A DNA stretch of 64,000 nt from Alphaproteobacteria bacterium (GTDB lineage: Bacteria > Myxococcota_A > UBA796 > UBA2385). The DNA lies in the NCBI GenBank assembly GCA_020632755.1, contig JACKEY010000014.1, positions 1 to 64,000 on the forward strand, in the 5' to 3' direction. The translations under genes were made by a program, and so were the position numbers. Position 1 is the first letter of the stretch, and the number at the start of each line of letters is the position of its first letter. Under the pieces are notes generated by a model, which had not been told where the DNA came from, searched no databases, and saw nothing but the letters and a program-made list of their open reading frames with translations. Positions 7,967-19,510 of this stretch are shown in pieces.

Positions 7967-9808
7967 ATGGACAGACAACGCAAGCCTGAGTTCTTCGCGC
8001 TGGGCCCCCTCGTCGTCCGGGTGCGCTGGTCCGGACACCTGCGGACGCCGGCCGCGGCTGCGTGGGTCGATGACGACGGGGCGCACCTGCTCAGTGACTC
8101 TCCGCGCATGGCCGGGGCGCTGAGCCTGCTGGGGGTGCTCGTCGCGAATCGCGCACACGAGCTGGACTCTGAGTCCTTGATGTCCCTGCTCGGCATCGCG
8201 TCTTCGACCCTGGGCAGCAGCCGGTCGGCGCTGGGGACGATGCTGCGTACGCGCTTCCGGGACCCCGACACCGGATCTGCCCTGCTGGACCTGGCGCGCA
8301 CCAGGCTTCCCACCCCGGGGAAGTATGCCGTGTTGCTCACAGCGCATGGGCGGGGCGAGGAGATTCTGCAACAGTGCAAGACCGGTGAGCACCTGGCCGA
8401 CGTCGTCGAGACCCAGTGGTTGGAGCCGGTGGCCCGGCTCCTGCGAGTCGAGGTCGGACGAGGGCCCACTGAGCCGGCGATCGACGCGGAGACGGTCCTC
8501 GTCGGGCCGCTCGACATCGAGATGATCTATGTGCCAGGAGGCTTCTTCCGAATGGGGCTGGAAGAGCAGCCCAGGGTCGATCTGCGTCCCGAGCACTGGG
8601 TGCACCTGAGCCCCTTCCTGATCGGCAAGCGGACGGTGACGAACCGCCAGTGGCGGCGCTACGCGCAGCTGTGCAAGCGCGCGGATGCCGATGTGCCGGT
8701 AGAGACGTTGCGTCGCCGCTCGGAAGACCCCGACCAGCCGGTCGTGTGGGTCAGTCGTGACGACATCCAGGGATTCCTGGAGTTCACGGGCCTCCAGCTT
8801 CCCACCGAGGCGCAGTGGGAGTTCGCTGCAGCGGGCCCCTCGAAGAACCGCTTTCCGTGGGGGGACGCGCCCCCGGACAAGACCCGGGCCGTCTGGGGCC
8901 GCTCGCCGAGCTCACATGCGCCGGTCGCTTCGGACGACCGGGCCAGCTGGTGCGGCTGTCTCGACATGGCGGGCTCGGTCTGGGAGTGGACGGCGGACTG
9001 GTACGGCCCCTACACGCTGCACTCCCTCTGGGATCCCACAGGGCCTGCCCCACAGGCCGTGCCCGACGTTGCATCTGAAGAGTTGCGCCGGGGTCCCTTC
9101 GGGGTCTTGCGCGGGGGGGGCCTCGCGGAATCGGATCCCTCCACCCTCGAGACGGTCACACGGGGAGCGAACTACGCGTCGCATCGCGCGCAGTGGGATG
9201 GGTTTCGCGTCGCGGCCGCGCTCGACTGGCGGTTCCTGAGTACGTTCTTCAAGATTCCGGTCGACATCGTCACCCTGGCCACCCAAGAGGCCATGCGCGT
9301 GATCGAGCAGGGCTATCGGGTGAAGCCTGCCGAGGTGGTCGACGCCGAGCTGCGGGGCGCGCGCGGTCAGTGCACCTTCGCGGCCGCGGCGGGGGAGCGC
9401 ATGGCCGACGGGCAGTACACGGTGTTCGATGTCAGCGGGGCCATCCTCGTGCATCGACACGGCCGCGTGCGGGGGGCCCACCTGCCGTGGCGAGACGCAA
9501 TGGGCGTCGACGCCCACGCGCTGGTCGTCGCGGCGGCGCAGACCAGTCCCACCGGAAAGGTCTGCTGGGTGGATGATCTCGCCTGGCGCCAGGACCTCTG
9601 CACCGACGAGTTCGCGAGGAGCGAGGACGGGTTGCGGTACAGCTGTGCGGCCTTCGTTCGGGTACCCGGGCTCTCGCGCTTCCTGGTCGTCGAGGTGCAC
9701 TGGTTCGACGTGGGACTGAGCCGGGAGGAGCGGCGCCAGCGGCTGGAGTGGTTCCGCCGGGCGGGATGGTATGCGCCGACCTGGCTCGACCTGGAGATTC
9801 CGTCCTGA
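7967..9808 (+). CDS. Three-part protein: winged-helix-like N-terminus, FGE-sulfatase domain, novel C-terminus
   Basis: 613 aa from ATG 7967; an in-frame GTG at 7949 would add six residues, and neither has a clear ribosome site. Residues 1-150 have a pattern like winged-helix domains (LDSESLMSLLG, then SSRSALGTMLRTRF, then a PGKYAVLL hairpin). Residues about 165-415 are an FGE-sulfatase domain (MIYVPGGFFRMG, TNRQWRRYA, LPTEAQWEFAAAG, GSVWEWTADWYG, WDGFRVAAAL). About 200 unassigned residues with several Trp and Cys follow. No signal peptide, so likely cytoplasmic. Codon and base composition is less GC-extreme than the neighbours, which hints at separate ancestry. The DNA-binding idea is inference. 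Confidence 0.8.
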   Translation: MDRQRKPEFFALGPLVVRVRWSGHLRTPAAAAWVDDDGAHLLSDSPRMAGALSLLGVLVANRAHELDSESLMSLLGIASSTLGSSRSALGTMLRTRFRDPDTGSALLDLARTRLPTPGKYAVLLTAHGRGEEILQQCKTGEHLADVVETQWLEPVARLLRVEVGRGPTEPAIDAETVLVGPLDIEMIYVPGGFFRMGLEEQPRVDLRPEHWVHLSPFLIGKRTVTNRQWRRYAQLCKRADADVPVETLRRRSEDPDQPVVWVSRDDIQGFLEFTGLQLPTEAQWEFAAAGPSKNRFPWGDAPPDKTRAVWGRSPSSHAPVASDDRASWCGCLDMAGSVWEWTADWYGPYTLHSLWDPTGPAPQAVPDVASEELRRGPFGVLRGGGLAESDPSTLETVTRGANYASHRAQWDGFRVAAALDWRFLSTFFKIPVDIVTLATQEAMRVIEQGYRVKPAEVVDAELRGARGQCTFAAAAGERMADGQYTVFDVSGAILVHRHGRVRGAHLPWRDAMGVDAHALVVAAAQTSPTGKVCWVDDLAWRQDLCTDEFARSEDGLRYSCAAFVRVPGLSRFLVVEVHWFDVGLSREERRQRLEWFRRAGWYAPTWLDLEIPS

Positions 9809-9887
9809 TCGACCTCCTCGCCCCCTCCCCAGTTTTTCTTCACCTCCGTTGTCACAAGACCGGCCCGGCTCGCGTTGGCCCCCTGAA

Positions 9888-9908
9888 CCCCCCGGATGGA
9901 CCGGGGGG
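9888..9908 (+). promoter_or_regulatory. 5'-UTR hairpin before VIT/VWA gene
   Basis: A perfect 8-bp GC stem (CCCCCCGG / CCGGGGGG) with loop ATGGA, ending eight bases before the GGAGG ribosome site (9916-9920). It could affect translation initiation or be an attenuator; nothing else supports it. Confidence 0.3.
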
Positions 9909-9925
9909 CGCCCTCGGAGGCCACA

Positions 9926-12484
9926 ATGACCACGATGACCGCTCCTGCCCTGATCGACGCTCCCTCCACCGGCGGCCGCCTGGTGACCCTGGACGGCAAG
10001 GCCCTGCCCTTCCGCGGCGGCCTGCTGTCCGCCGACGCCATGGGGGGCCTGTGCCGCGTGTCCCTGCGCCAGGCCTTCGTCAACCCGCACGCCGAGCCGC
10101 TGCGCGTGTCCTACACCCTGCCGCTGCCGGCCGATGCCGCGGTGGTGGGCTTCTCCTTCGAGCTCGACGGCGAGCGCATCGTCGGCGAGATCGACAAGAA
10201 GCAGCGCGCCCGCCAGCGGTTCGAGGAAGCCCTGGTCGAGGGCCGCACCGCCGCCATCCTGGACCAGGAGCGCAGCAGCGTCTTCACCCAGGAGGTCGGC
10301 AACGTGCCCCCCGGCGCCGAGATCCACGTCGAGATCCTGCTCGACCTGCCGCTGCGCTGGGTCGACCGCGCCGGCGCCGACGGCAACGCGGCCGGCGGCT
10401 GGGAGCTGCGCTTCCCGACCGTCGTCGCCCCGCGGTTCCTGGGCGAGCCGGGCCGCACCCCCGACGCCGGCAAGGTCAGCGTCGACGTGGTCGAAGGCGG
10501 CGCCCCGCCCCGCATGGCCCTGGCCGTCGGCATCCGCGACGCCATCACCGGTGCGGTCAGCAGCCCGACCCACGCCCTGACCGTGCACGACGCGCCCGGC
10601 CTGCGCCAGGTCGGCCTGTCCCAGGAAGGCGGCGCCGCCCTGGATCGCGACCTGGTCGTGCGCTGGCCCGTCGCCGCGCCGAAGCCCGGCGCCAGCCTGG
10701 ACACCGGCCGCCCGGCCGCCGGCTGGCCCGACGCCCCCCAGGACCGCAGCGCGCACGCCTACGGCCTGCTCACCCTGGTCCCGCCCGTGGTCGCCGGCCC
10801 CGACGCCTGCGGTCGCGATCTCATCGTGCTCATCGACACCAGCGGCTCGCAGTCGGGCATGCCGATGACCCAGTCCAAGGCCATGACCGTCGCGCTGCTC
10901 GAGAGCCTGGGCGACGGCGACAGCATCGAGCTCATCGAGTTCTCCAACCACCCGCGGCGCTGGCGGAAGGGGGCCGTCGCGGCCACCGCCGACCACAAGC
11001 GTGACGCCATCGCCTGGGTGAACGCCCTGCGGGCCGGCGGCGCCACCCAGATGCGCGAGGGCATCGAAGCCGCCCTGGCCGGCATCCGCGGCGAGAGCCA
11101 GCGCCAGGTCGTGCTCATCACCGACGGGCTCATCGGCTTCGAGCGCGAGATCGTCGAGCGCGTCAAGACCGGCCTGCCCCAGGGCAGCCGCGTGCACACG
11201 GTCGGCGTCGCCAGCGGCGTGAACCGCTCGCTCACCGGCCCGGTCGCCCGCGCCGGCGGCGGCATCGAGCTCATCCTGGACCTCGACGAGGACCCGGCCG
11301 AAGCCGCCCGCCGGCTGGTCGCCGCCACCGCCGCCCCCCAGGTGGTCGATCTGCGCGTCAGCGGCGACGCCCTGGACGGCGTGGCCTGCCACCGCGTGCC
11401 CGACCTGATGGCCGGCCGCCCGACCCGCGTGGCCCTGCGGCTGAAGTCCGGCGGCGGCACCCTGCACGTCACCGGCCGCAGCGCCGAGGGCCAGTGGGAG
11501 CACAGCATCGCCGTGCCGGCCCTGGCGGCCGGCGCCGGCAACCCGGCCATGGCCACCCTCTACGCCCGCGAGTGCGTCGAAGAGGCCGAGCTGGACGCCG
11601 CCTGCGGCCAGTCCGTGGACGCGCGCATCGAAGCGCTGGGTCTGTCCTTCCAGATCTCCACCCGCCTGACCAGCTGGGTGGCCGTCAGCCGGGAGACCAC
11701 CGTCGACCCGCAGGCCGCGACCCGCACCGAGACCGTGCCCCAGGCCCTGCCCTACGGCATGAGCGCCCAGGGACTCGGCCTGCGCGGGGCCGGCGCGCCC
11801 CTCGGCCGCATGCGGGCGTCGGCCATGCCGGCGTCGCTGGCCATGGACGCTGCCGCCGGCGCCGCCCCGCCGCCCGCGCCCTCCGGCATGCCCCGGCCCC
11901 AGGCCGAGCTGCGCCGCGCCGCGCCCCGCCCCGCCGCCAAGAAGGCCAAGGGCCTGTTCCAGCGGCTGGCGGATGCCTTCGGGGGAGGCGCGGACGAAGG
12001 CGAGGCCGCGCCGATGAGCGCCGAGCAGGCCGCGCCGGAGCCGATGGGCGCCGCCTTCGATGCCCGGTCCGAGGCGAAGGAGGAAGGCGCCTTCGAGCCG
12101 CCCGTCGAGAAGGTCGTCGCCGAGGAGAGCGTGCTCTACGACGCCCCCGCCGACCTCGACGACGAGGCGCCGGTGGCCCGCCCGGCTCCCTTCGCCCCGC
12201 TGGTCCTGGCCATGACCGTCCTGCTGCGCGCCGAGCAGCGCCTGGTCGTGTCCCTCGCGCTGGCGGTGCCCCTGGCCTGGCAGCTGCCCGGCAAGGTCAT
12301 GGTCTACCTGGCGGACGGCCGGCGGGTCGAGGTGCCGGTGGACGCCAGCGGCAGCACCCGCAGCGGCGCCCTGGCGGCCGGCCAGTCCGTGCGGCTCGAT
12401 CTGCGGGGCCTCGACTTCGAGCGCGCCGACGTGGTCGAGGTCCACTTCGCGGTGCACGGCCAGCCCGTCATCGGTCGGCGGTAG
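9926..12484 (+). CDS. VIT domain and von Willebrand factor A domain protein
   Basis: 852 aa. The start ATG at 9926 has a consensus GGAGG five bases upstream. The N-terminal about 150 residues form a VIT domain (inter-alpha-trypsin-inhibitor type: LRVSYTLPLPADAAVVGF, KQRARQRFEEAL, NVPPGAEIHVEI). A VWA domain follows with a MIDAS motif DTSGSQSG (Asp304) for divalent-metal-dependent protein binding. The last 250 residues are Ala/Pro/Glu-rich linkers and a beta-rich end. No signal peptide is evident, so export is unclear. It is followed six bases later by a sigma factor gene, which suggests a regulatory unit. Confidence 0.9.
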   Translation: MTTMTAPALIDAPSTGGRLVTLDGKALPFRGGLLSADAMGGLCRVSLRQAFVNPHAEPLRVSYTLPLPADAAVVGFSFELDGERIVGEIDKKQRARQRFEEALVEGRTAAILDQERSSVFTQEVGNVPPGAEIHVEILLDLPLRWVDRAGADGNAAGGWELRFPTVVAPRFLGEPGRTPDAGKVSVDVVEGGAPPRMALAVGIRDAITGAVSSPTHALTVHDAPGLRQVGLSQEGGAALDRDLVVRWPVAAPKPGASLDTGRPAAGWPDAPQDRSAHAYGLLTLVPPVVAGPDACGRDLIVLIDTSGSQSGMPMTQSKAMTVALLESLGDGDSIELIEFSNHPRRWRKGAVAATADHKRDAIAWVNALRAGGATQMREGIEAALAGIRGESQRQVVLITDGLIGFEREIVERVKTGLPQGSRVHTVGVASGVNRSLTGPVARAGGGIELILDLDEDPAEAARRLVAATAAPQVVDLRVSGDALDGVACHRVPDLMAGRPTRVALRLKSGGGTLHVTGRSAEGQWEHSIAVPALAAGAGNPAMATLYARECVEEAELDAACGQSVDARIEALGLSFQISTRLTSWVAVSRETTVDPQAATRTETVPQALPYGMSAQGLGLRGAGAPLGRMRASAMPASLAMDAAAGAAPPPAPSGMPRPQAELRRAAPRPAAKKAKGLFQRLADAFGGGADEGEAAPMSAEQAAPEPMGAAFDARSEAKEEGAFEPPVEKVVAEESVLYDAPADLDDEAPVARPAPFAPLVLAMTVLLRAEQRLVVSLALAVPLAWQLPGKVMVYLADGRRVEVPVDASGSTRSGALAAGQSVRLDLRGLDFERADVVEVHFAVHGQPVIGRR

Positions 12485-12490
12485 GCTTCG

Positions 12491-13072
12491 GTGGTGACCG
12501 ACCTCGATCACCACCTGCCGGCCATCGTCGCCGGCGATCCGGACGCCTTCGGGCGCTGGGTCGCCGGCGCCGAGCGTCGCATCCGCCTGAGCCTGCGGTC
12601 CTTCGCCGCGCGGGTCGACACCGAAGCGGTGGTCCAGGAGACCCTGCTCCGCGTCTGGCAGGTCGCCCCGCGCTTCCAGCCCGACGGTCGCCCCGACGGC
12701 CTGCTCCGCCTGGCCGTGCGCATCGCCCGCAACCTCGCCATCAGCGAGGTCCGCCGGGCGCGCGTCGATCCGGTCGAGGTCGATCAGCTCGAGCGGCAGG
12801 CCCTGGCCTGGGCCGACGCCCACCTCGCCCGCGCGGCCGAGCCCGATCCCCTCCTGCGCCAGCTCATCGCCCGCTGTCGCGAGCTCCTCCCCGACAAGCC
12901 CGCCCGCGCCCTCGCCCAGCGGCTCACCGCCGCCGGCGACCGGCCCGACGCCGTGCTGGCCGAAGAAGTCGGCATGAAGCTCAACACCTTCCTGCAGAAC
13001 GTGCGCCGGGCCCGCCAGGCCCTGCTCGACTGCCTGCAGTCCCAGGGCGTCACCCTGCCGGAGGCCCCATGA
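12491..13072 (+). CDS. RNA polymerase sigma factor, ECF-type
   Basis: 193 aa, GTG start six bases after the VIT/VWA stop. Region 2 is seen at residues about 40-100 (TEAVVQETLLRVWQVAPRF, LLRLAVRIARNLAISEVRR), and a region-4-like helix-turn-helix at 140-185 (VLAEEVGMKLNTFLQNVRRARQ). Sigma factors of this class direct RNA polymerase to a small regulon, often under control of a co-encoded partner. Here the partner would be the 78-residue protein it overlaps (ATGA) or the VWA protein; no classical anti-sigma membrane protein is adjacent. Confidence 0.85.
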   Translation: MVTDLDHHLPAIVAGDPDAFGRWVAGAERRIRLSLRSFAARVDTEAVVQETLLRVWQVAPRFQPDGRPDGLLRLAVRIARNLAISEVRRARVDPVEVDQLERQALAWADAHLARAAEPDPLLRQLIARCRELLPDKPARALAQRLTAAGDRPDAVLAEEVGMKLNTFLQNVRRARQALLDCLQSQGVTLPEAP

Positions 13073-13305
13073 GCGACCCCTCCCGCGAGCGCCAGGAGCT
13101 GATCGAAGCCGCCGTCACCGCCTGGCGCCCCACCGCGCCGGACGGGCGGATCCTGGACCACCACGCCTGGCGGGATCTCGACGCGGCCGGGCGGATCGAG
13201 GCCTTCGACGAGACCCTGCGCGCCCGCGAGGTCGAAGCCGCGCTGGACCCGCAGGGCTTGAGCGGCACCGCCCGGGCGGTGTTGGGGCGGCTGCGGCGGG
13301 GCTAG
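13069..13305 (+). CDS. Small hypothetical protein coupled to sigma factor
   Basis: 78 aa. ATG at 13069 overlaps the sigma factor stop (ATGA). The sequence is hydrophilic with no membrane segment or signal, Arg/Asp/Glu-rich and predicted helical (RQELIEAAVTAWRP, FDETLRAREVEAAL). Position suggests a regulator or co-factor of the sigma factor, perhaps a soluble anti-sigma-like protein; that is inference from context only. The stop codon lies inside a CTAG. Confidence 0.65.
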   Translation: MSDPSRERQELIEAAVTAWRPTAPDGRILDHHAWRDLDAAGRIEAFDETLRAREVEAALDPQGLSGTARAVLGRLRRG

Positions 13306-13314
13306 CGGTGCTAG
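13301..13314. repeat. CTAG-containing 14-mer, copy 1
   Basis: GCTAGCGGTGCTAG directly at the gene's stop codon. A near-identical 14-mer (one base different) lies at the stop of the ATP-grasp gene (18018-18031). Confidence 0.4.
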
Positions 13315-13419
13315 GCAGGTCCCGGCGAGGGCCGACAGCCGCCCCCCCCCCGGTGTCGTTCTCGCAAACGCCCGCCTCCTGCCATCGGCCCGCTTCGCCC
13401 CGCCGCTATCCTCGGCCCG

Positions 13420-15698
<2,279 letters not shown>

Positions 15699-15702
<4 letters not shown>

Positions 15703-17027
15703 CCCAGGCACCTGCCGGCCCGCATCATGCCTTGATTGTCGATGTCCTGGATCGGGACGCGCTGCGCGCGCACGTGCTCCAGGCGTGGCGACTGACCGAC
15801 TGGCTGTTCAGCGGACTGGCCGACGACGACGTCTTCCAGCTGCAGCCCGACCCGCTGCGCAACCCGCTCGTCTTCTACTTCGGGCACACGGCCGCCTTCT
15901 CGCTGAACAAGCTCGGCCTGGCCGGGCTGGTCGAGCGTCCGCTCGATGCGGGCCTGCAGCACCTGCTGGCGGTCGGCGTCGATCCGGCGGCCGCGTCGGA
16001 GCTCGACACGGCCGTGCCCTGGCCGACCGCCGCCGAGGTCCGGGACTTCCGCGCAGCGGCCCTGCCGATGGTCCTGGACGCCATCGATGCGCTCGATGCG
16101 CCGCCCCGCTGGGACAACGCCGGCTGGGCAGTGCTGATGGGCAGCGAGCACGACCGCATCCACTTCGAGACCAGCAGCGTGCTGATCCGCCAGCTGCCGC
16201 TCGATGCGGTGCGGGCGCCCGTCGGCTGGCAGGTCGCGGACGCCGGCCCGGCTCCGGACGAGCGCCGGGTGCAGGTCGATGGCGGCTCAGTGGTGCTCGG
16301 AAAGCCCGCTGCGCCGATGACCTACGGCTGGGACAACGAGTTCGGACGCCTGTCGGTCGATGTGGCGCCGTTCACCGTGGGCGCCACCCTGGTCGACAAC
16401 GCGGCCTTCCTGCGCTTCGTGCAGGCCGGGGGCTACGAAGACCGGACCCTGTGGACGGACGAGGGCTGGGCGTGGGTGCAGGAGCACGGCGTCACCGCTC
16501 CGCGCTTCTGGCGCGGCGACGACGACGGCCTACAGCTGCGCGGCGTGTTCCGCCGCCGCCCCCTGCCGCAGGACTGGCCGGTCGAGGTGAACCACCACGA
16601 AGCCACCGCCTACTGTCGGTGGCGAGGGGCCCGCCTGCCGACCGAGAGCGAGTGGGCCTTGCTGGCCCGCGGAGCGGCCCGGGCGCGCGGCGACGCGGCC
16701 TTCCACGATGCCCACCACCTGCAGCTGGCGGCCTGCTCACCCCGCGGGGTGGCCGCCGGACCCCCCGACGCGCGCGGCATCCACGACGCCGTCGGCAACG
16801 TCTGGCAGTGGCTGGCCGACGACTTCCGGCCCCTGCCGGGCTTCCGGCCACACGCCTGGTACCCGGACTTCTCCGAGCCCTACTTCGACCCCCAGCACAA
16901 GGCGATGCGCGGTGGGTCGTGGGCCAGCACCGGGGCCACGGCCTCCGAGCACTACCGGCTGTGGTTCCGGCCGCACTTCTACCAGCACGCCGGGTTCCGG
17001 CTGGCCTGGGACCAGGCGTCGGCATGA
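15699..17027 (+). CDS. OvoA-like 5-histidylcysteine sulfoxide synthase, N-terminal half only
   Basis: 442 aa, GTG start with GGAGG four bases upstream, overlapping the preceding stop. A DinB-like domain carries the iron ligands: YFGHTAAFSLNKL (His63) and SEHDRIHFETSS with the H-x3-H-x-E pattern (His151, His155, Glu157). An FGE-fold domain follows (WDNEFGRL, ARLPTESEWALLARG, VGNVWQWLAD, GFRLAW). The FGHTA and HxxIHxETSSVLIRQLP forms match OvoA more than EgtB. OvoA joins Cys to the imidazole C5 of His with O2; it is normally about 700 aa with a C-terminal methyltransferase, which is absent here. The partner is the ATP-grasp protein overlapping its stop. Confidence 0.85.
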
Positions 17028-18022
17028 GCCCGGCTCCCGCACCCGACGTCGATGCCGGCGGCCGCCAGCGCCTGGATCCCAACCAGCAGGCCCTGGTCGC
17101 ACGGGCCCGCGCCCTCGGCATCGAGACCGTGGACCTGTCGGGCGACTGGGGCTGCGACGCCGTCCGGTACCGCAAGGGCGACCGCGAGGCGCTGGTGTTC
17201 ATGGGCCAGCAGTTCCCAAGCCTGACCGCCCACGGCGCGACCCTGTGCGACCACAAGCACGCCTGCAAGGCGCTGCTGGCCGATGCGGGCCTGCGGGTCC
17301 CCGAAGGCGTGTTCTTCTTCTCGCCGGACGGCGCCCGGGCGGCCCTGCAGGCCCTGCTCGACCGCCACGGCAGGGTCGTCGTCAAGCCCGTCGACGGCAT
17401 GCACGGCGACGGCATCCGCACCGGCATCGTGGACATGGACGCCCTGGTCGCGCACTGGCGGACCATCCGCAGCTGCCGGGCCGGCTTCCTGGCCGAGCAG
17501 CAGGTCGAGGGCGACGACCTGCGCATCCAGGCGATCGGCGGGCGCCTGGTGGCGGCCTGTCGGCGCGAGCCGGCGTCGGTCGTGGGTGATGGCCGGCAGA
17601 CCATCGCGGCGCTTTCGGCGGCCCGGGATGCCGTCTGTCGCGCGCAGAACCCCCTCAACCGGCTGATCCTGGACGACGACAGCCGGGCGCTGCTGGCGGA
17701 CCAGGGGCTTCACCCCGACGACGTGCCGGCCGCGGGGCGCGCGGTGCGGCTCAAGTCCCTGACCAACATCAGCATGGGCGGCCGCCCGGTGGACGTGACC
17801 GACCGGCTGCACGCCGCCTGGCCGTCCGTCGTCGAGACCATCGCCCGCGTGCTGGGCCTGTCGATCTTCTCGGTAGACGTGCTGACCGCCGACCCGGGCC
17901 TGCCGCCGGACGCCGGCCACGTCATCGAGGTCAACGCCCGGCCCGAGTGGCTGCACCACACCTTCAGCGAGGGGCGGCAGCACGACATCGCGGGCATGAT
18001 CCTGGCGGAGCTGTTGGGCTAG
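17024..18022 (+). CDS. ATP-grasp ligase (cyanophycin synthetase/GshF-like)
   Basis: 332 aa; ATG overlaps the OvoA-like stop (ATGA). It is a lone ATP-grasp domain: VVVKPVDGMHGDGI (Lys121 and the flexible glycine loop), FLAEQQVEGDDLRIQ, then GGRLVAACRREPASVVGDG typical of cyanophycin synthetase and the C-terminal half of bifunctional glutathione synthetase, and IEVNARPEW with metal ligands Glu302/Asn304. Such enzymes form amide bonds from a carboxyl-phosphate. Next to an OvoA-like enzyme, the likely substrate is a thiol-histidine or gamma-glutamyl compound; this is inference. Co-translation makes a shared pathway probable. Confidence 0.88.
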   Translation: MSPAPAPDVDAGGRQRLDPNQQALVARARALGIETVDLSGDWGCDAVRYRKGDREALVFMGQQFPSLTAHGATLCDHKHACKALLADAGLRVPEGVFFFSPDGARAALQALLDRHGRVVVKPVDGMHGDGIRTGIVDMDALVAHWRTIRSCRAGFLAEQQVEGDDLRIQAIGGRLVAACRREPASVVGDGRQTIAALSAARDAVCRAQNPLNRLILDDDSRALLADQGLHPDDVPAAGRAVRLKSLTNISMGGRPVDVTDRLHAAWPSVVETIARVLGLSIFSVDVLTADPGLPPDAGHVIEVNARPEWLHHTFSEGRQHDIAGMILAELLG

Positions 18023-18048
18023 CGATGCTAGATGACTAGCGCCGCTAG
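18018..18048. repeat. Cluster of four CTAG tetramers between convergent genes
   Basis: CTAG at 18019, 18028, 18036 and 18045, including a palindrome ACTAGCG-C-CGCTAGT (18035-18049). The first 14 bases repeat the element at 13301. It could act as a short bidirectional hairpin. Confidence 0.45.
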
Positions 18049-18055
18049 TTCCGCC

Positions 18056-18445
18056 TCACTTCACGAAGCCCGCCACCTCGGACAGGAACTGCACCGTCGA
18101 GAAGGCCGGCGAGCCCTGCGCCCGGGTGGACGGGTTCGCCTCGACGAACAGGTCGCCGTGGTCGGCCACGAAGCGCTGGAAGGCCGCGCCGTGGAAGTGG
18201 TCCCAGAAGGCCTGCGGGCTCGCGTAGCGCTCGAAGAACAGCACCGTGTCGGCCGGGCGGGGCGGCAGATCCTGCAGCCCGCCGCCGCCGGTCCACGGGA
18301 AGTGCACCTGGTAGACCAGCGTCCCGGGCTCGAGCGCGACCTGGGCGACCAGCGCCACGATGGCCGTGCGGGCGGCATCCTGGCAGCCGGGCTTGAGGTA
18401 CCAGGTGGACGTGAGCGTGACGGGTCCTTCGGCGGGAGCGTGCAT
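18056..18445 (-). CDS. Antibiotic biosynthesis monooxygenase (ABM)-fold protein
   Basis: 129 aa. A dimeric alpha/beta-barrel ABM-type domain: an N-terminal strand (TLTSTWYLKPG), a helix (DAARTAIVALVAQVALEPG), LVYQVHFPW, VLFFERYASPQAFWDHFHG and a C-terminal STVQFL strand. Proteins of this family are small cofactor-free oxygenases or stress-related ligand-binding proteins. No pathway partner is adjacent: it converges on the ATP-grasp gene and diverges from the next gene. Function beyond the fold is unknown. Confidence 0.85.
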   Translation of the reverse strand: MHAPAEGPVTLTSTWYLKPGCQDAARTAIVALVAQVALEPGTLVYQVHFPWTGGGGLQDLPPRPADTVLFFERYASPQAFWDHFHGAAFQRFVADHGDLFVEANPSTRAQGSPAFSTVQFLSEVAGFVK

Positions 18446-18516
18446 CGGGCCTCCAAGGGGGATCGGTCCGAGCGTAGCGCGGGTTAGCCGGCGTCCACCT
18501 CGCCCCGGAGCCCGCC

Positions 18517-19503
18517 ATGCAGCTCGCCACCGAGCGCCCCGACCCGACGCCGCAGCGCAAGGCCGCCATCGCCACCGGCGCCGTGCGCGACCACGCGGGC
18601 GCCGTCACCGTGCGCCCCATCGACGACTTCGACCTGGACCGGACCATCTTCCAGACGCTGGAGGGCAAGGCCCAGCGCTTCGTCATGAAGACCCGGGTCG
18701 GCAAGCACGTGGACTGGGCCGACGACGCCGAAGCCCGGATCGAGCAGGCCTACCAGCAGGCCCGCCACGACGTCGCCCTCCCCGAGATCGACGCCGGCTT
18801 GCTGCGGTTCATGGTCGAGGAGTGCGACTTCGACGTCGAGCACGCCGACGGGTCCTTCCTGGACCACCTGTACTTCTGCTTCGAGTACACGGTCGCGCAC
18901 TACCCGGGACAGTCTCCCATCGTGATGCTGCTGCACAGCATCCTGGGCACCGGCACGAACACCTTCGCCATGACCGCCGACAGGATCCCCGCGCTGCGGG
19001 CCCTGGTCGGCCAGCGCGAGTGGCTGCACATCGAAGCCTTCCCCTCGGTCCTGCGGCTGCTCTACGACCTGCCGCTGCGCCAGGAGCTGAGGGCCAACCT
19101 GCACCGCATCGACCAGCTGAAGTCCATCCGCATGCGGCGCGTCATCGACAACGCCCCCATCGAGCTGTCCGCGTCCGAGCTGTGGGTTGCGCTGAACTAC
19201 CAGCTCATCCACCTGGTCGACTTCCTGCCGGTCGCCAACTGGGTCGCGTGGAGCAACGACACGTCCTTCATCGTGTTCCGCGACCTGTACGACCTGCTCG
19301 AGCGGGCCGGCAAGCGCGAGGCGCTCGTCGAGTACCACCCGCCCGCCGGTCCCCACCAGCTCCAGGGCGAGGACCTGCCCCTGCCGGGGCGGCTGACCAG
19401 CCGCATCCCGGTGGGCCTCAGCGAGAAGATGGCGGCCCGGTCCGTGCGCACCTTCAGCGAGCGCGCCGGGCACGACATCTCGTATGCGATCGACTGGGGC
19501 TGA
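18517..19503 (+). CDS. Hypothetical cytoplasmic protein
   Basis: 328 aa; ATG with GGAG about seven bases upstream. No signal peptide or membrane segment. I do not recognise the family. Visible are a largely helical middle part (RALVGQREWLHIEAFPSV, RRVIDNAPIEL), an aromatic LYFCFEYTVAHY segment near residue 120, and conserved-looking WVAWSNDTSFIVFRDLYDLLE near residue 245. Codon use is typical of the window, so it is a real gene. It diverges from the ABM gene and converges on a small TPR-like gene, so it is probably monocistronic. Confidence 0.7.
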   Translation: MQLATERPDPTPQRKAAIATGAVRDHAGAVTVRPIDDFDLDRTIFQTLEGKAQRFVMKTRVGKHVDWADDAEARIEQAYQQARHDVALPEIDAGLLRFMVEECDFDVEHADGSFLDHLYFCFEYTVAHYPGQSPIVMLLHSILGTGTNTFAMTADRIPALRALVGQREWLHIEAFPSVLRLLYDLPLRQELRANLHRIDQLKSIRMRRVIDNAPIELSASELWVALNYQLIHLVDFLPVANWVAWSNDTSFIVFRDLYDLLERAGKREALVEYHPPAGPHQLQGEDLPLPGRLTSRIPVGLSEKMAARSVRTFSERAGHDISYAIDWG

Positions 19504-19510
19504 GCCCCGG

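Noticed and set aside
8912..12823. Very long minus-strand open frame (about 1300 codons)
   Set aside because: It is the GC-driven shadow of the VIT/VWA and sigma genes; the translation is Gly/Ala/Val/Asp/Arg low-complexity with no domain.
13342..13351. Run of ten C residues as a phase-variable tract
   Set aside because: It lies in non-coding spacer with no evident link to a reading frame or promoter spacing.
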